From an uncultured Myxococcales bacterium (lineage in GTDB: Bacteria; Myxococcota_A; UBA9042): a stretch of 46,027 nt of DNA. Of this stretch, positions 23,998 to 32,963 are shown in pieces. The notes under the pieces were generated by a model. That model was given only the letters and a program-made list of their open reading frames with translations. It did no database searches and was not told where the DNA came from. The position numbers and the translations under genes were made by a program. The stretch lies in NCBI GenBank assembly GCA_903883645.1, contig CAISBR010000096.1, positions 1 through 46,027 on the forward strand, read 5' to 3'. Every line of letters starts with the position of its first letter. The stretch's first letter is position 1.

Positions 23998-25793
23998 GCC
24001 GCCTCCTCTACAGCGGGGAGCGGCGCATCGGCGAACACTTGATGCTCGACAAGGCGCCTATACACCCCATTTTGCTTGAGCAATTCGTCGTGCCGCCCCA
24101 ACTCGACCAGCTTGCCGCGCTCGAGCACCGCGATCGCGTCGGCATCGCGCACCGTCGACAGCCGGTGGGCAATAATCAGCGTCGTGCGCCCCTGCATCAG
24201 CCGCTGCAGCGCCAACTGCACCAGCGCCTCGCTCTGCGCATCCAAGTTCGAGGTCGCTTCGTCCAAAATGAGCACCCGCGGATTCGCCAAAAGCGCCCGG
24301 GCAATCGCGATCCGCTGCCGCTGGCCACCCGACAGCTTGACGCCGCGCTCGCCGATCAACGTCGCATATGCATCTGGAAACCTTACGATAAACTCCTCGG
24401 CGTGGGCATCGCGCGCGGCCTGCTCCACATCGGCCTGGCTGGCATCGGGCCGCCCGTAGCGAATGTTCTCGGCGATCGTGCCTTTGAACAGCACCGGCTC
24501 TTGCGCCACGATCGCCATCACCCGCCGCAGCTCGGCCAGGTCGAGCTCGCGCACATCCACGCCATCGACCAGCACGCGACCGCCCTGCACATCGGCAAAC
24601 CGTTGCAGCAGCGCAGTCAACGTGGTCTTGCCGGCCCCCGAGCTGCCCACCAGCGCCACGGCTTTGCCCGCCGGCACCGTCAGCGACACGCCATCTACAA
24701 CCTCTATCTCGGGCCGCGACGGATAGGCAAAGTGCACGTCTTCAAACACGATCTCGCCCTGCCCGCTCGGCAGTGGCCGCGGATTCGCAGGACTCGCGAT
24801 GCCGGGCTGCGTGTCTAAGATCTCGAACAAGCGCTCGGTCGCCCCCGCCGCCCGCGACAGCGCGCCCGCCAGGGTCGCCAGCGCGCCTACAGAGGCTGCA
24901 ACCATAGAGGTATAAAGCAGAAATGCCGCCAGGTCGCCAACCGACAGCTCGCCCGCCACCACCGCCCGACCGCCGACCCACACTACCAGCGCAATCGACA
25001 GCGACACCGAAAATGTCAGCGCGGCATGAAAGGTCGAGCGCACCCGCACCAGCCGCAGCGTCTCGTCGAACACGCTACCAATTCGCGTGCGATATTCGGT
25101 CTTTTCGTGCTCTTCACGCACAAACGACTGCACCGTTTGAATCGACGACACCACCTCCGACACCTTCGCCGTGGTCTTGGCCAGCCGGTCCGACACTTCG
25201 CGCGACATCGCCCGCACCCGCTTGCCAAAAATCACGATGCCGATCATCACCGGCGGCACGATCGCCAGCATCATCAGCGTCAGGCGCCAGTTCTCGTACA
25301 ACAGCAGCGCCAAGCCGCCCACCAGCGTCGCGCCATTGCGCAAGGCCATCGATAGTTCGGTGCCCACAAGGCCATCGACTACCGCGACATCATTGGCAAA
25401 GCGGCTCAGAATCTCGCCGGTACTGCGCTCGTGGAACCACGACGGCGGCAGCTGCACCAGCCGGTCGAACACCGCCGTGCGCAGGTCCGTCACCACCCGC
25501 TGCCCCAGCCAACTCATTAGGTAGTGCCGCACCCAAATAAAGCCGGCCTGCACCACAAACGCGCCAATCAGCAGCAGCGTCATATGGTTCAGCTCGTCGA
25601 CACTGTGGCGCGTCACCCCCAGGTCTACGGCCATGCGCGCCGCCTGCGGGTACAAAAGCCCAATCGCCGAGCTAACTAGCAGCGAAAGCGACGCCAGCCA
25701 GAAGCGCCCCTGATACGGACGCAGCACCCCCAGCAGGCGCAGCAATGGCCGCAAGTCCCGCACTTCGCGCGTAGTCTTAACCAGTTCTGTCAT
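23994..25793 (-). CDS. ABC exporter, fused membrane and ATPase domains (MsbA/BmrA-like half-transporter)
   Basis: A 599-residue half-transporter that would dimerise in the inner membrane. Six helices lie in residues 25-310 and an ATPase domain in 340-580. The Walker A is VGSSGAGKTTL, the signature is LSGGQRQRIAIARALL, the Walker B is VLILDEATSNLD, and the switch is IAHRLST. All catalytic residues are present. The substrate is unknown; MsbA-like proteins move lipids, peptides or drugs. It follows aguA by nine bases and overlaps ldcA by four. This tight packing suggests a link to polyamine or peptide export, which is inference. Confidence 0.9.
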   Translation of the reverse strand: MTELVKTTREVRDLRPLLRLLGVLRPYQGRFWLASLSLLVSSAIGLLYPQAARMAVDLGVTRHSVDELNHMTLLLIGAFVVQAGFIWVRHYLMSWLGQRVVTDLRTAVFDRLVQLPPSWFHERSTGEILSRFANDVAVVDGLVGTELSMALRNGATLVGGLALLLYENWRLTLMMLAIVPPVMIGIVIFGKRVRAMSREVSDRLAKTTAKVSEVVSSIQTVQSFVREEHEKTEYRTRIGSVFDETLRLVRVRSTFHAALTFSVSLSIALVVWVGGRAVVAGELSVGDLAAFLLYTSMVAASVGALATLAGALSRAAGATERLFEILDTQPGIASPANPRPLPSGQGEIVFEDVHFAYPSRPEIEVVDGVSLTVPAGKAVALVGSSGAGKTTLTALLQRFADVQGGRVLVDGVDVRELDLAELRRVMAIVAQEPVLFKGTIAENIRYGRPDASQADVEQAARDAHAEEFIVRFPDAYATLIGERGVKLSGGQRQRIAIARALLANPRVLILDEATSNLDAQSEALVQLALQRLMQGRTTLIIAHRLSTVRDADAIAVLERGKLVELGRHDELLKQNGVYRRLVEHQVFADAPLPAVEEAA

Positions 25794-25802
25794 GATAAGG
25801 GG

Positions 25803-26864
25803 CTACTCCGGTGCCCGCGGGATCTGCTGCGTTACGCAGTGGATATTACCGTATTGACTAACTAAAGCCCGGCCGTCAATGCCCACCACCCGCCGATCCG
25901 GCATGAGCTCGGCCAAGATCGCCGCGGCCTCGGCATCGCTCGGTTGCCCAAACGTCGGCAGCAGCAGCTTGCCATTGGCGATGTAAAAGTTGGCATACGA
26001 CGCTGGAAGGTGCTCGCCTTCATAGAAAATTGGCTCGGGCACCGGCAGCGACACTACCCGGAACGGCATACCACGCACCCCGGTTATTGCTTTAAGACGC
26101 GCATGGTTCTCTAGCATAATGCCATGATCTGGATGGTCTTCTTTACCACAACCGACTACAACTAATGTATTTTCGTTTACAAAGCGAGCGATATCGTCGA
26201 TGTGACCGTCGGTATCGTCGCCCTCGAGCCCGCGGCCCAGCCAATGCAACCGCTCGCAGCCCAGGTGCCCGCGCAGACTCGCTTCGATAACCGCGCGCTC
26301 CACGCCCGGATTGCGATTGTCGCGCAGCAGCACGGCCTCAGTAGTCAGCAAGTCGCCGATACCATTGACTTCGAGCGACCCGCCCTCCATTACCAGCCCC
26401 GGCGCCAGCGTGGGCAGACCAAGGTCGCGCGCGAGCAGCTTAGGAATCTGATTATCTAACGAACTCGCAAACTTGCCACCCCAAGCGTTGAAGATCCAGT
26501 CGAGCAGCAGCAGCGGCGGCAAGTGCTTGGGCGCCTCGGGCCGCCGCACCACCGCGATCGGGCCATGGTCGCGTGCCCACACATCGTCGCTGTCGATTTC
26601 GTGCCAAACCACATTCTTCAGGTCGGCGCCGTGCCTGCGACTCAACGCCTCGGCATGTTGGCGCACAAGCCGATCGGGCACATTTACGTGCACCTCTTCA
26701 ACTTCACTCAGCTCTTTGACCAGCTGGGCAAACGTCTGCTCGACCTCGGCGTGCAGGCCGCGCCAGATCGCCGGCCGGTGCGGCCAAGTCAGGAGCGTGC
26801 CCCGATGCGGCGCCCACTCGGCGGGCATAAAGTAGTTGTTCATATTCACATTAGTGGCGGTCAT
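25803..26864 (-). CDS. aguA: Agmatine deiminase
   Basis: A 353-residue enzyme converting agmatine to N-carbamoylputrescine plus ammonia. MPAEWAPHRGTLLTWPHR near residue 13, DDVWARDHGP, AWGGKFA, GDDTDGHIDDIARF and the catalytic Cys343 in GNIHCVTQQ are all features of the agmatine deiminase/porphyromonad-type arginine deiminase family. The DTDGHID and Cys elements are intact, so activity is expected. GAGGA stands about six bases before ATG 26864, within the short gap after aguB. The next step is catalysed by the product of the neighbouring aguB. No arginine decarboxylase gene is in the window. Confidence 0.93.
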   Translation of the reverse strand: MTATNVNMNNYFMPAEWAPHRGTLLTWPHRPAIWRGLHAEVEQTFAQLVKELSEVEEVHVNVPDRLVRQHAEALSRRHGADLKNVVWHEIDSDDVWARDHGPIAVVRRPEAPKHLPPLLLLDWIFNAWGGKFASSLDNQIPKLLARDLGLPTLAPGLVMEGGSLEVNGIGDLLTTEAVLLRDNRNPGVERAVIEASLRGHLGCERLHWLGRGLEGDDTDGHIDDIARFVNENTLVVVGCGKEDHPDHGIMLENHARLKAITGVRGMPFRVVSLPVPEPIFYEGEHLPASYANFYIANGKLLLPTFGQPSDAEAAAILAELMPDRRVVGIDGRALVSQYGNIHCVTQQIPRAPE

Positions 26865-26876
26865 GGCCCATCCTCG

Positions 26877-27776
26877 CTACTTCGCTACCGGGCCAAAGCG
26901 CTGCGTCAGCGGGCCAAACAGGTCGACGCGGCGGTCGCGCCAAAACGGCCACCACTGCCTAACTTCTTGAGCACGCTCGCGATCGCAGGTCACAATTGCC
27001 GTCTCGGGCGACTCGCCCAGCTGCGCCAGCCACTCGCCCTGCGGCCCGGCGCAGAAGCTATGGCCCCAAAACGCGATGCCGCCGTTCGGCCCCGGCTCGC
27101 GACCCGCGCGGTTCACCGTGGCCACAAACACGCCGTTCGCGATCGCATGACCGCGCTGCACCGTCTGCCAGGCTTCGCGCTGCCGCTGCCACTCGCTCGG
27201 CGGCTCGCTATCGATACCGCCGATCGCCGTGGGATACACAATGATCTCTGCACCTTGCATAGCCGTCAGCCGCGCCGCCTCGGGGTACCACTGGTCCCAG
27301 CAGATCAGCACGCCGACCCGCGCCACCGCGGTGTCAAAGGCCGCAAACCCCGTGTCGCCCGGTGCAAAATAGAACTTCTCTTCGTATTGCGGATCGCAAG
27401 GAATGTGCGATTTCTGGTACTTGCCCGCTATCGAGCCGTCGACATCGAACACCACCGCGGTGTTGTAGTACAGGCCCGGGGCCGTGCACTCAAAAAGTGA
27501 AGCCACCAGAGCCACTTGCAGCTCGGCACACAGCTGACCTAACCGCTGGGTCGTCGGTCCGGGGATCGGCTCGGCCAGCGCAAACCCCGCCGGATCCATG
27601 GTCTGACAAAAATAGGCAGAAGCGAACAACTCGGGCAACACGCAAAGCAGCGTGCGCGGCCCACATTTCGCCGCAGCCTCGCGCACAGCCTGCTCGGCCA
27701 GCGCCAGCCGGTCTTGCCCTGTTTGCGCCGCCGGCAACTGCAGCAGCGCGACCCGAAACTGTGGTGCTTTCGCCAT
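26877..27776 (-). CDS. aguB: N-carbamoylputrescine amidase
   Basis: A 299-residue nitrilase-superfamily amidohydrolase that releases putrescine, CO2 and ammonia from N-carbamoylputrescine. The Glu-Lys-Cys triad is visible: Glu49 (VLPELF), Lys122 (YQKSHIP) and Cys159 (LICWDQWYPEAAR). The SHIPCDPQYEEKFYFAPGD segment is typical of AguB. The start is ATG 27776 after GGGGAG; the frame reads further upstream without a likely start. It is the first gene of the aguB-aguA-ABC-ldcA operon, transcribed leftward, and is divergent from the somatomedin-B-like lipoprotein gene. Confidence 0.93.
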   Translation of the reverse strand: MAKAPQFRVALLQLPAAQTGQDRLALAEQAVREAAAKCGPRTLLCVLPELFASAYFCQTMDPAGFALAEPIPGPTTQRLGQLCAELQVALVASLFECTAPGLYYNTAVVFDVDGSIAGKYQKSHIPCDPQYEEKFYFAPGDTGFAAFDTAVARVGVLICWDQWYPEAARLTAMQGAEIIVYPTAIGGIDSEPPSEWQRQREAWQTVQRGHAIANGVFVATVNRAGREPGPNGGIAFWGHSFCAGPQGEWLAQLGESPETAIVTCDRERAQEVRQWWPFWRDRRVDLFGPLTQRFGPVAK

Positions 27777-27946
27777 CTTACTCCCCTGCCTGGCCCACTG
27801 CGGCACGCCACCGAGCTGCCCATGGTGTGCCGGCCCGGGCCCCAGCGTCAACGGAGCGAGCGAGAAGCGCGACCCGTTCTGCTCCCAACCCACTGCAACT
27901 TGGTCTTAATCCCGATTGTACTTGCGAAGTCGCCGCGGGCAGGAAA

Positions 27947-27955
27947 TGCTATTCT
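27947..27955 (+). promoter_or_regulatory. Possible extended -10 element for the Cys-rich lipoprotein gene
   Basis: TGCTATTCT is an extended -10 (TGn plus TATTCT), 60 bases before ATG 28015. No -35 at normal spacing is visible; TTGCGA at 27922 is 22 bases away. It is weak evidence. Confidence 0.25.
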
Positions 27956-28014
27956 GCTTCACGGACCACGGCGGATGCCGGCAAGTCCGCAGACGCTCCC
28001 CTGGAGGCATCGAG

Positions 28015-29745
28015 ATGATGGCGCAGTTCTTCCGTAATAACAGCAACTTGACCCGCCTATCGCACCTGACTGGCAGTGTGGTCGTGGCAGCGAGCCTCTG
28101 GCTGACCGCCTGCGGCAGCGATGTGGCCCTGACCGGCGGCAATCTCGCCAATGCGGGCGACGGCCAGATCGGCAGCGCAGACGGAATCTCAGGCGGCCAA
28201 GACGGCAGCACTATCGCGCCAGACGGCGGCACCATCATCGAACAAGACGGCGCGGTCGTCAGCACGGATGGCCAGGTGGGCCCGAGCGACACCAGCACGG
28301 TACCGGCCGACCTCAGCTGCCAAGGCAAGTGCGGCCAGTCAAAGCCGAATCAATGGAAGTGCCAGTGCGACGCCCAATGCACCAAGTACGGCGACTGCTG
28401 CGGCGACTACCCAGCGTTGTGCACGCAGACCCAGCCCAGCATTACGCAATTGATGGCCTGCATCGACAAGACCTGCCCCAAAGAAGTCGCCGTTTGCCAA
28501 AGCCAGAAGCCGTGCGCGGCATTCTGGGCGTGCGCCGAGCAGTGCAACGACCAAGCGTGCATCCAAGGCTGTACCCAAGGGCTCGACATGGCGACCTTGT
28601 CGCAACAGGCCGGCGCGCTGCAAACCTGTGCACAGAACTCGGGCTGCGACGGCTCGACCACCACGCCAACCGGTCCGGTGTGCGGCGACGGCAAGTGCGA
28701 GCAACCAGAAAACAGCTTGAATTGCTTGAACGATTGCCCCAACACGCCGCCCAGCGACGCCCAAGTCTGCCTGTCCAAGGCGTGCCCCAGCCAATACAAG
28801 ACGTGCTTTGGCGATTCGGCGTGCGTGGCTGCGGTCGCGTGCATCAACAACGGCGGCGCGCCGCAACAGTGCGCAGGCAGCGACCCCAAGGTCGGCAAAG
28901 AACTCAACTCGTTGCTGCAGTGCGGCCAGCAAAACAATTGCCTGGGCGGGGCGACCACTGCGGTCTGCGGCAACGGCCAGTGCGAACCCGGCGAAACAGC
29001 AAAGAATTGCCCCCAAGACTGCAGCACCAGCACTGGCGCGGTCTGCGGCAACGGCAAGTGCGAGACCGGCGAGTCGACCGCCAGCTGCCCCAAGGACTGC
29101 ACGGTCCCCACCGACCCTGTAACCACCTGCATCGCCAGCGCTTGCCCCGACTTGTATCAAACCTGCGCAGGCGTGCCGGCGTGCATCTCCGCGGCCCAGT
29201 GCTTGCTGAAAGGCGGCTCGATGACGCAATGCGTCAGCGACATGAAGACCGCGCAACTGGTTGGACAGCTTGTGCAATGTGGCAATCAGGCCAACTGCTT
29301 TGGCGGCACCACCCCCACCACCTCGTGCAAGGGCCAGTGCGGCACCTACATCGCGGGCGCGAGCTGCCAGTGCGACGCCAAGTGCGCGCAGAACGGTAAT
29401 TGCTGTGGTGATTACAAGACTTACTGCGGCACCACCACCACCCCGTCGTGCCAAGGCAAGTGCGGCAGCTTCGACCCCAACGCCGCGTGCCAGTGCAACG
29501 TCTCGTGCGGGTCGTTCGGCAACTGCTGCAGCGACTACCAGCAGGCGTGCGGCGGCAGCACCGGCCCCGTATGCGGCGACGGCGTATGCACGGCCCCTGA
29601 GACCGCCACGAGCTGCGCCAAGGACTGCTCGATCACACCGCCGGCCGTGGCGTGCAAGACCAAGGCCGACTGCGCCGCCGCCGAAATTTGCTGCGGCAAG
29701 GCCGACGGCAGCCAAGTCTGCTCCGCGCCCACCAGTTGCTTCTAA
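28015..29745 (+). CDS. Cys-rich lipoprotein with three somatomedin-B-like modules
   Basis: A 576-residue surface lipoprotein. The lipobox is SLWLTAC, followed by a Gly/Asp/Ser-rich spacer. Three modules (about 101-136, 437-471 and 478-513) fit the somatomedin-B pattern CxxxC...CxC(D)xxCxxxxxCCxDYxxxC, with eight cysteines each. Four short modules CG(D/N)GxCxxxE...C..DC (near 222, 318, 343 and 519) resemble calcium-binding-like repeats common in Myxococcota. Three further Cys repeats of about 62 residues lie between. ATG 28015 has GGAGG at eight bases. Adhesion or protein binding is a likely role but unproven. nadA follows after 17 bases, perhaps only by chance of packing. Confidence 0.85.
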   Translation: MMAQFFRNNSNLTRLSHLTGSVVVAASLWLTACGSDVALTGGNLANAGDGQIGSADGISGGQDGSTIAPDGGTIIEQDGAVVSTDGQVGPSDTSTVPADLSCQGKCGQSKPNQWKCQCDAQCTKYGDCCGDYPALCTQTQPSITQLMACIDKTCPKEVAVCQSQKPCAAFWACAEQCNDQACIQGCTQGLDMATLSQQAGALQTCAQNSGCDGSTTTPTGPVCGDGKCEQPENSLNCLNDCPNTPPSDAQVCLSKACPSQYKTCFGDSACVAAVACINNGGAPQQCAGSDPKVGKELNSLLQCGQQNNCLGGATTAVCGNGQCEPGETAKNCPQDCSTSTGAVCGNGKCETGESTASCPKDCTVPTDPVTTCIASACPDLYQTCAGVPACISAAQCLLKGGSMTQCVSDMKTAQLVGQLVQCGNQANCFGGTTPTTSCKGQCGTYIAGASCQCDAKCAQNGNCCGDYKTYCGTTTTPSCQGKCGSFDPNAACQCNVSCGSFGNCCSDYQQACGGSTGPVCGDGVCTAPETATSCAKDCSITPPAVACKTKADCAAAEICCGKADGSQVCSAPTSCF

Positions 29746-29762
29746 CTACCCGGAACAACATC

Positions 29763-31175
29763 GTGACATCGCCCTTTCCGCGCCTGCGCATCGGCCGCGA
29801 TCAGCTGCTGCCGAACGGCACCTTTGCCGAGACCCAAGCCACGTTCTTACAGCCCGACGCTGCGACCGTGGCCGAGCTCGACAGTCTGCTGCGTGCGCGC
29901 AACGTGGGCGTAGTGGCACACTTCTACATGGATCCCGAGTTGCAGGGCGTACTTACCGCCTGTAGCTGGCCGCAGGTCTACATCTCGGATTCGCTGGTGA
30001 TGGCCGACCGGGCTGTGGCAATGGCCCAGGCGGGGGTGCGGGCGATATTGGTGGCGGGCGTCGACTTCATGAGCGAAAACGTGCGCGCGGTGCTCGACGC
30101 GGCCAGCTTTGCCCATGTGCCGGTGTACCGTTTGGCGCGCGATCGCATCGGCTGTTCGCTCGCCGAGGCCGCTGAAAGTAGCCATTATGCTGCGTTTTTG
30201 GCGCAAGCGGCCGAGCACCGCCCCGCCCTGCACGTGGTCTACATCAACACGGCGCTGCGGCAAAAGGCGTCGGCGCAGGCGGTAGTGCCCACGATTACCT
30301 GCACGTCGTCGAACGTGGTGCACACCATCTTGCAGGCGGCTAGCCAACTGCCCACGGCGTCGATCTGGTACGGACCCGACAGCTACATGGGCGATAACCT
30401 GTTGACTCTGCTCGACTCGCTGACCAAGGCTGACCTGGCCACGGTGCAGGCGGTGCACAAGGACCACACGCCCGCGAGCATCGCCGCGCTGCTGCGGCGC
30501 TTCCATCGTTTTGATCAGGGCCACTGCATCGTGCACCACCTGTTCGGCGCGCAAGTGGTGGCGCAGGTGCAGCGCGAGCACAGCGATGCCTTAATTACCG
30601 CCCACTTCGAGGTGCCGGGCGAGATGTTTGCCCTGGCCCACGCCGCGCAGCTGCAGGGTCGCGGTATGGTGGGCTCTACCTCGAATATTCTCGATTTTAT
30701 CCTAGAGCACGTGCGCAATGCGCCCAACGGCACCGCCCTGCAAGTGGTCTTGGGCACCGAAGCGGGCATGATCACTTCGATTGTTCGCGCGGTGCAGAGT
30801 GAATTGCGGCGCCTGGACCGCACCACCACCGTCGACATCATCTTCCCTGTGGCCGCCGATGCCGTGGCCCAAACCGGCGACGCCAGCCTGCCGCTAGTAC
30901 CCGGCGTCAGCGGTGGCGAAGGCTGTTCAATCTCGGGTGGTTGCGCAACCTGTCCCTATATGAAGATGAACCACCTCGACGGGCTGATCGCTGTGGCCCG
31001 CGCCGTGGGGGGCGAGCCGCAACTCGTCGCCGGCATGGCACCGCAGATGGACGGCGGGCGCATAGCCGGCAAGACCGTGGTCGAGCTGGGCAGCATACCG
31101 ATCCTGCACATGCGCGCCCTGCAAAAGACCGGTCTGCTGCCGCAAGCCCTGCTCAGCGACGTGCTGTCGCGTTAG
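29763..31175 (+). CDS. nadA: Quinolinate synthase, long form
   Basis: A 470-residue enzyme condensing iminoaspartate with dihydroxyacetone phosphate in NAD synthesis. Three cluster cysteines are recognisable: Cys67 (VLTACSWPQ), the Cys in TITCTSSNVV, and one in SGGCATCPYMKMN. VAHFYMDPELQG, VDFMSENVRAVLD and GTEAGMITSIVR also match the family. Most bacterial NadA proteins are 300-370 residues; the longer body and the SGGCATCPYMKMN ending recall the plant-type and related bacterial forms. GTG 29763 is the most likely start and has a weak ribosome site. No nadB or nadC is adjacent. The stop codon merges into repeat copy D. Confidence 0.9.
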   Translation: MTSPFPRLRIGRDQLLPNGTFAETQATFLQPDAATVAELDSLLRARNVGVVAHFYMDPELQGVLTACSWPQVYISDSLVMADRAVAMAQAGVRAILVAGVDFMSENVRAVLDAASFAHVPVYRLARDRIGCSLAEAAESSHYAAFLAQAAEHRPALHVVYINTALRQKASAQAVVPTITCTSSNVVHTILQAASQLPTASIWYGPDSYMGDNLLTLLDSLTKADLATVQAVHKDHTPASIAALLRRFHRFDQGHCIVHHLFGAQVVAQVQREHSDALITAHFEVPGEMFALAHAAQLQGRGMVGSTSNILDFILEHVRNAPNGTALQVVLGTEAGMITSIVRAVQSELRRLDRTTTVDIIFPVAADAVAQTGDASLPLVPGVSGGEGCSISGGCATCPYMKMNHLDGLIAVARAVGGEPQLVAGMAPQMDGGRIAGKTVVELGSIPILHMRALQKTGLLPQALLSDVLSR

Positions 31176-31205
31176 CAGCCATTTTCTACTGCACGAAATG
31201 ATTAG
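31174..31205 (+). repeat. Short intergenic repeat, copy D (divergent)
   Basis: AGCAGCCATTTTCTAC, TGCAC, GAAATGATTAG. It has one mismatch in the left arm and a changed right end. It exactly fills the gap between the convergent stop codons of nadA (31173-31175) and the CoA-disulfide reductase gene (31206-31208). Confidence 0.7.
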
Positions 31206-32867
31206 CTAAATCCGCCCGAGGCCCGGCATAGCATGGCGCAGGCTCAGGTAGCCGCCGGCAATGTTGACCACGTCGGCAAAGCCGCTCTCTTTCAAAATGC
31301 GCAGCGCCAAGTGGCCGCGGTAACCCGCCTTGCAGTAGATGGCGATGCGGCGGTCTAGCGGCAGCTCGCCTAGGCGGTCGCGCAGCGCATCGAGCGGAAT
31401 CATCTGCGCACCCGGGAACATCGCGATCTGACACTCGCCCGGGTTGCGCACATCCAGCACCAGCGGCGGGTTCTGGCCCCGCAAGTCGGCCACCAGCTGG
31501 TCGGGGTGGATCAGCGGACTGTAGCCCGACAGATCGTTCTCGGCCACAAAGCCAATCAGATTCACCGGGTCATTGGCCGAGGCAAACGGCGGCGCATAGG
31601 CCAAGTCCAGCTCAGCCAGGTCGTGCACCGTCATGCCCGCCGCCAGCGCCGTCGCCAGCACATCCACCCGCTTCTCGACGCCGGCGTGGCCAAAGGCCTG
31701 CGCGCCCAGCAGTCGCCCTGACGGTCGCTCATAAACCACTTGCAACATCATCATCTTAGCGCCCGGGTAGTAGGTGGCATGGTGCTCCTTGTGGAGCAGC
31801 GCCACCCCCACATCGAGCCCAGCCGCCCGCGCCGCCTTGTACGACAGGCCCGTCAGCGCCGCCGTCGCCGCAAAAACCTTGACAACACTTGTACCTAGCG
31901 CCCCTCGGTAGCTCTGCGCGTGCCCCAGCGCATTGCTCGCCGCCAGCCGCCCCTGCCGATTCGCCGGCCCCGCCAGCGGCAGCCGCACCGCCTTGCCCGC
32001 CACCCGGTGCAGAATCTCGACCATATCCCCAGCAGCATATACGTTATTGTCCGAGGTCTTCAGATGCTCGTCGACCTGCAGCCCACCCGCCGGCCCAATC
32101 GCCAACCCCGCCGCCTTAGCCAAGGCCAGGTCGGGCCGCACGCCCACCGAGAACAGCACTAGCTCCGCCGGCAGCGCGCGCCCATCGCTCAGCAGCACAG
32201 TTTTCGCCATTGGATCAATGCTTTGCACACCTACGCCCGTCACCACGTTCACGCCGTGGTCGGCCATTTCTTCGCCAATGCGCATGCCCAGTTCGGCGTC
32301 GGCCACCGCCATTACCGTCGGCGCCAGCTCAACCACCGCTGTATGCAGGCCGCGCTGCACCAGCGCTTCAGCCATCTCTAGGCCGATAAAGCCACCGCCC
32401 ACCACCACCGCAGTTTTCGGTTGCTGTTCGCGGATATAGCCATCGATACGGTCCATGTCGGGCACAGTCCACAGCTTGAACACGTGCTCGGCATCGCCAC
32501 CCGGCATCCCCGGCCAGATCGGCTGCCCGCCCTGCGCCAGGATCAATTTGTCGTAATTCAGCCAGGCTTCGCCCTGTGGCCCGCGCGCCCGCACCCGCTT
32601 GCCCGCCAGGTCCAGCTCCAACGCCTCGGTATTCACCCGCACATCGACCCGGTAGCGCGTCAAAAACCCTTGCGGCGTCTGCAGTAGCAAGGCCTCGCGC
32701 TTCTTGATGTCGCCGCCGATAAAGTACGGCAGCCCGCAGTTGGCATACGACACATACGGCCCGCGTTCAAGCAGCGTAATCTCGACCGACTCGCTGAGCC
32801 GTCGCGCCCGCGCCGCCGCCGTCGCACCCGCCGCAACGCCACCAATAATCAGAAGTTTCTCGCCCAT
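31206..32867 (-). CDS. CoA-disulfide reductase fused to a rhodanese domain (CoADR-RHD)
   Basis: A 553-residue flavoprotein. FAD is bound by IIGGVAAGATAAARARRL (residues 7-24), and the redox Cys44 is in SYANCGLPYF. NAD(P)H binding is by VVVGGGFIGLEMAEAL. CoADR-type proteins use this single Cys with CoA to reduce CoA disulfide, polysulfides or peroxide. The C-terminal 100 residues are a rhodanese domain: LVLDVRNPGE, then CKAGYRG with the active Cys. CoADR-RHD enzymes act on CoA persulfide, polysulfide or elemental sulfur. GGAGAG precedes ATG 32867. Confidence 0.9.
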   Translation of the reverse strand: MGEKLLIIGGVAAGATAAARARRLSESVEITLLERGPYVSYANCGLPYFIGGDIKKREALLLQTPQGFLTRYRVDVRVNTEALELDLAGKRVRARGPQGEAWLNYDKLILAQGGQPIWPGMPGGDAEHVFKLWTVPDMDRIDGYIREQQPKTAVVVGGGFIGLEMAEALVQRGLHTAVVELAPTVMAVADAELGMRIGEEMADHGVNVVTGVGVQSIDPMAKTVLLSDGRALPAELVLFSVGVRPDLALAKAAGLAIGPAGGLQVDEHLKTSDNNVYAAGDMVEILHRVAGKAVRLPLAGPANRQGRLAASNALGHAQSYRGALGTSVVKVFAATAALTGLSYKAARAAGLDVGVALLHKEHHATYYPGAKMMMLQVVYERPSGRLLGAQAFGHAGVEKRVDVLATALAAGMTVHDLAELDLAYAPPFASANDPVNLIGFVAENDLSGYSPLIHPDQLVADLRGQNPPLVLDVRNPGECQIAMFPGAQMIPLDALRDRLGELPLDRRIAIYCKAGYRGHLALRILKESGFADVVNIAGGYLSLRHAMPGLGRI

Positions 32868-32963
32868 GTGCCGGCTCTCCGTTTGTCGAACGCGATTCGC
32901 TGCGTCCCGCACAAGCTAGGAGCCTTTGACACGGCCATGGGTTCGCTCAGCCCGCTTCGGGCG

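Noticed and set aside
28339..29715. 458-residue open frame antisense to the somatomedin-B-like lipoprotein gene
   Set aside because: It is an artefact of the Cys-rich codon pattern on the other strand. It is Ala/Arg/Val-rich, has no domain signature and no ribosome site. The plus-strand frames at 28329-29399 and 29261-29965 are rejected for the same reason.
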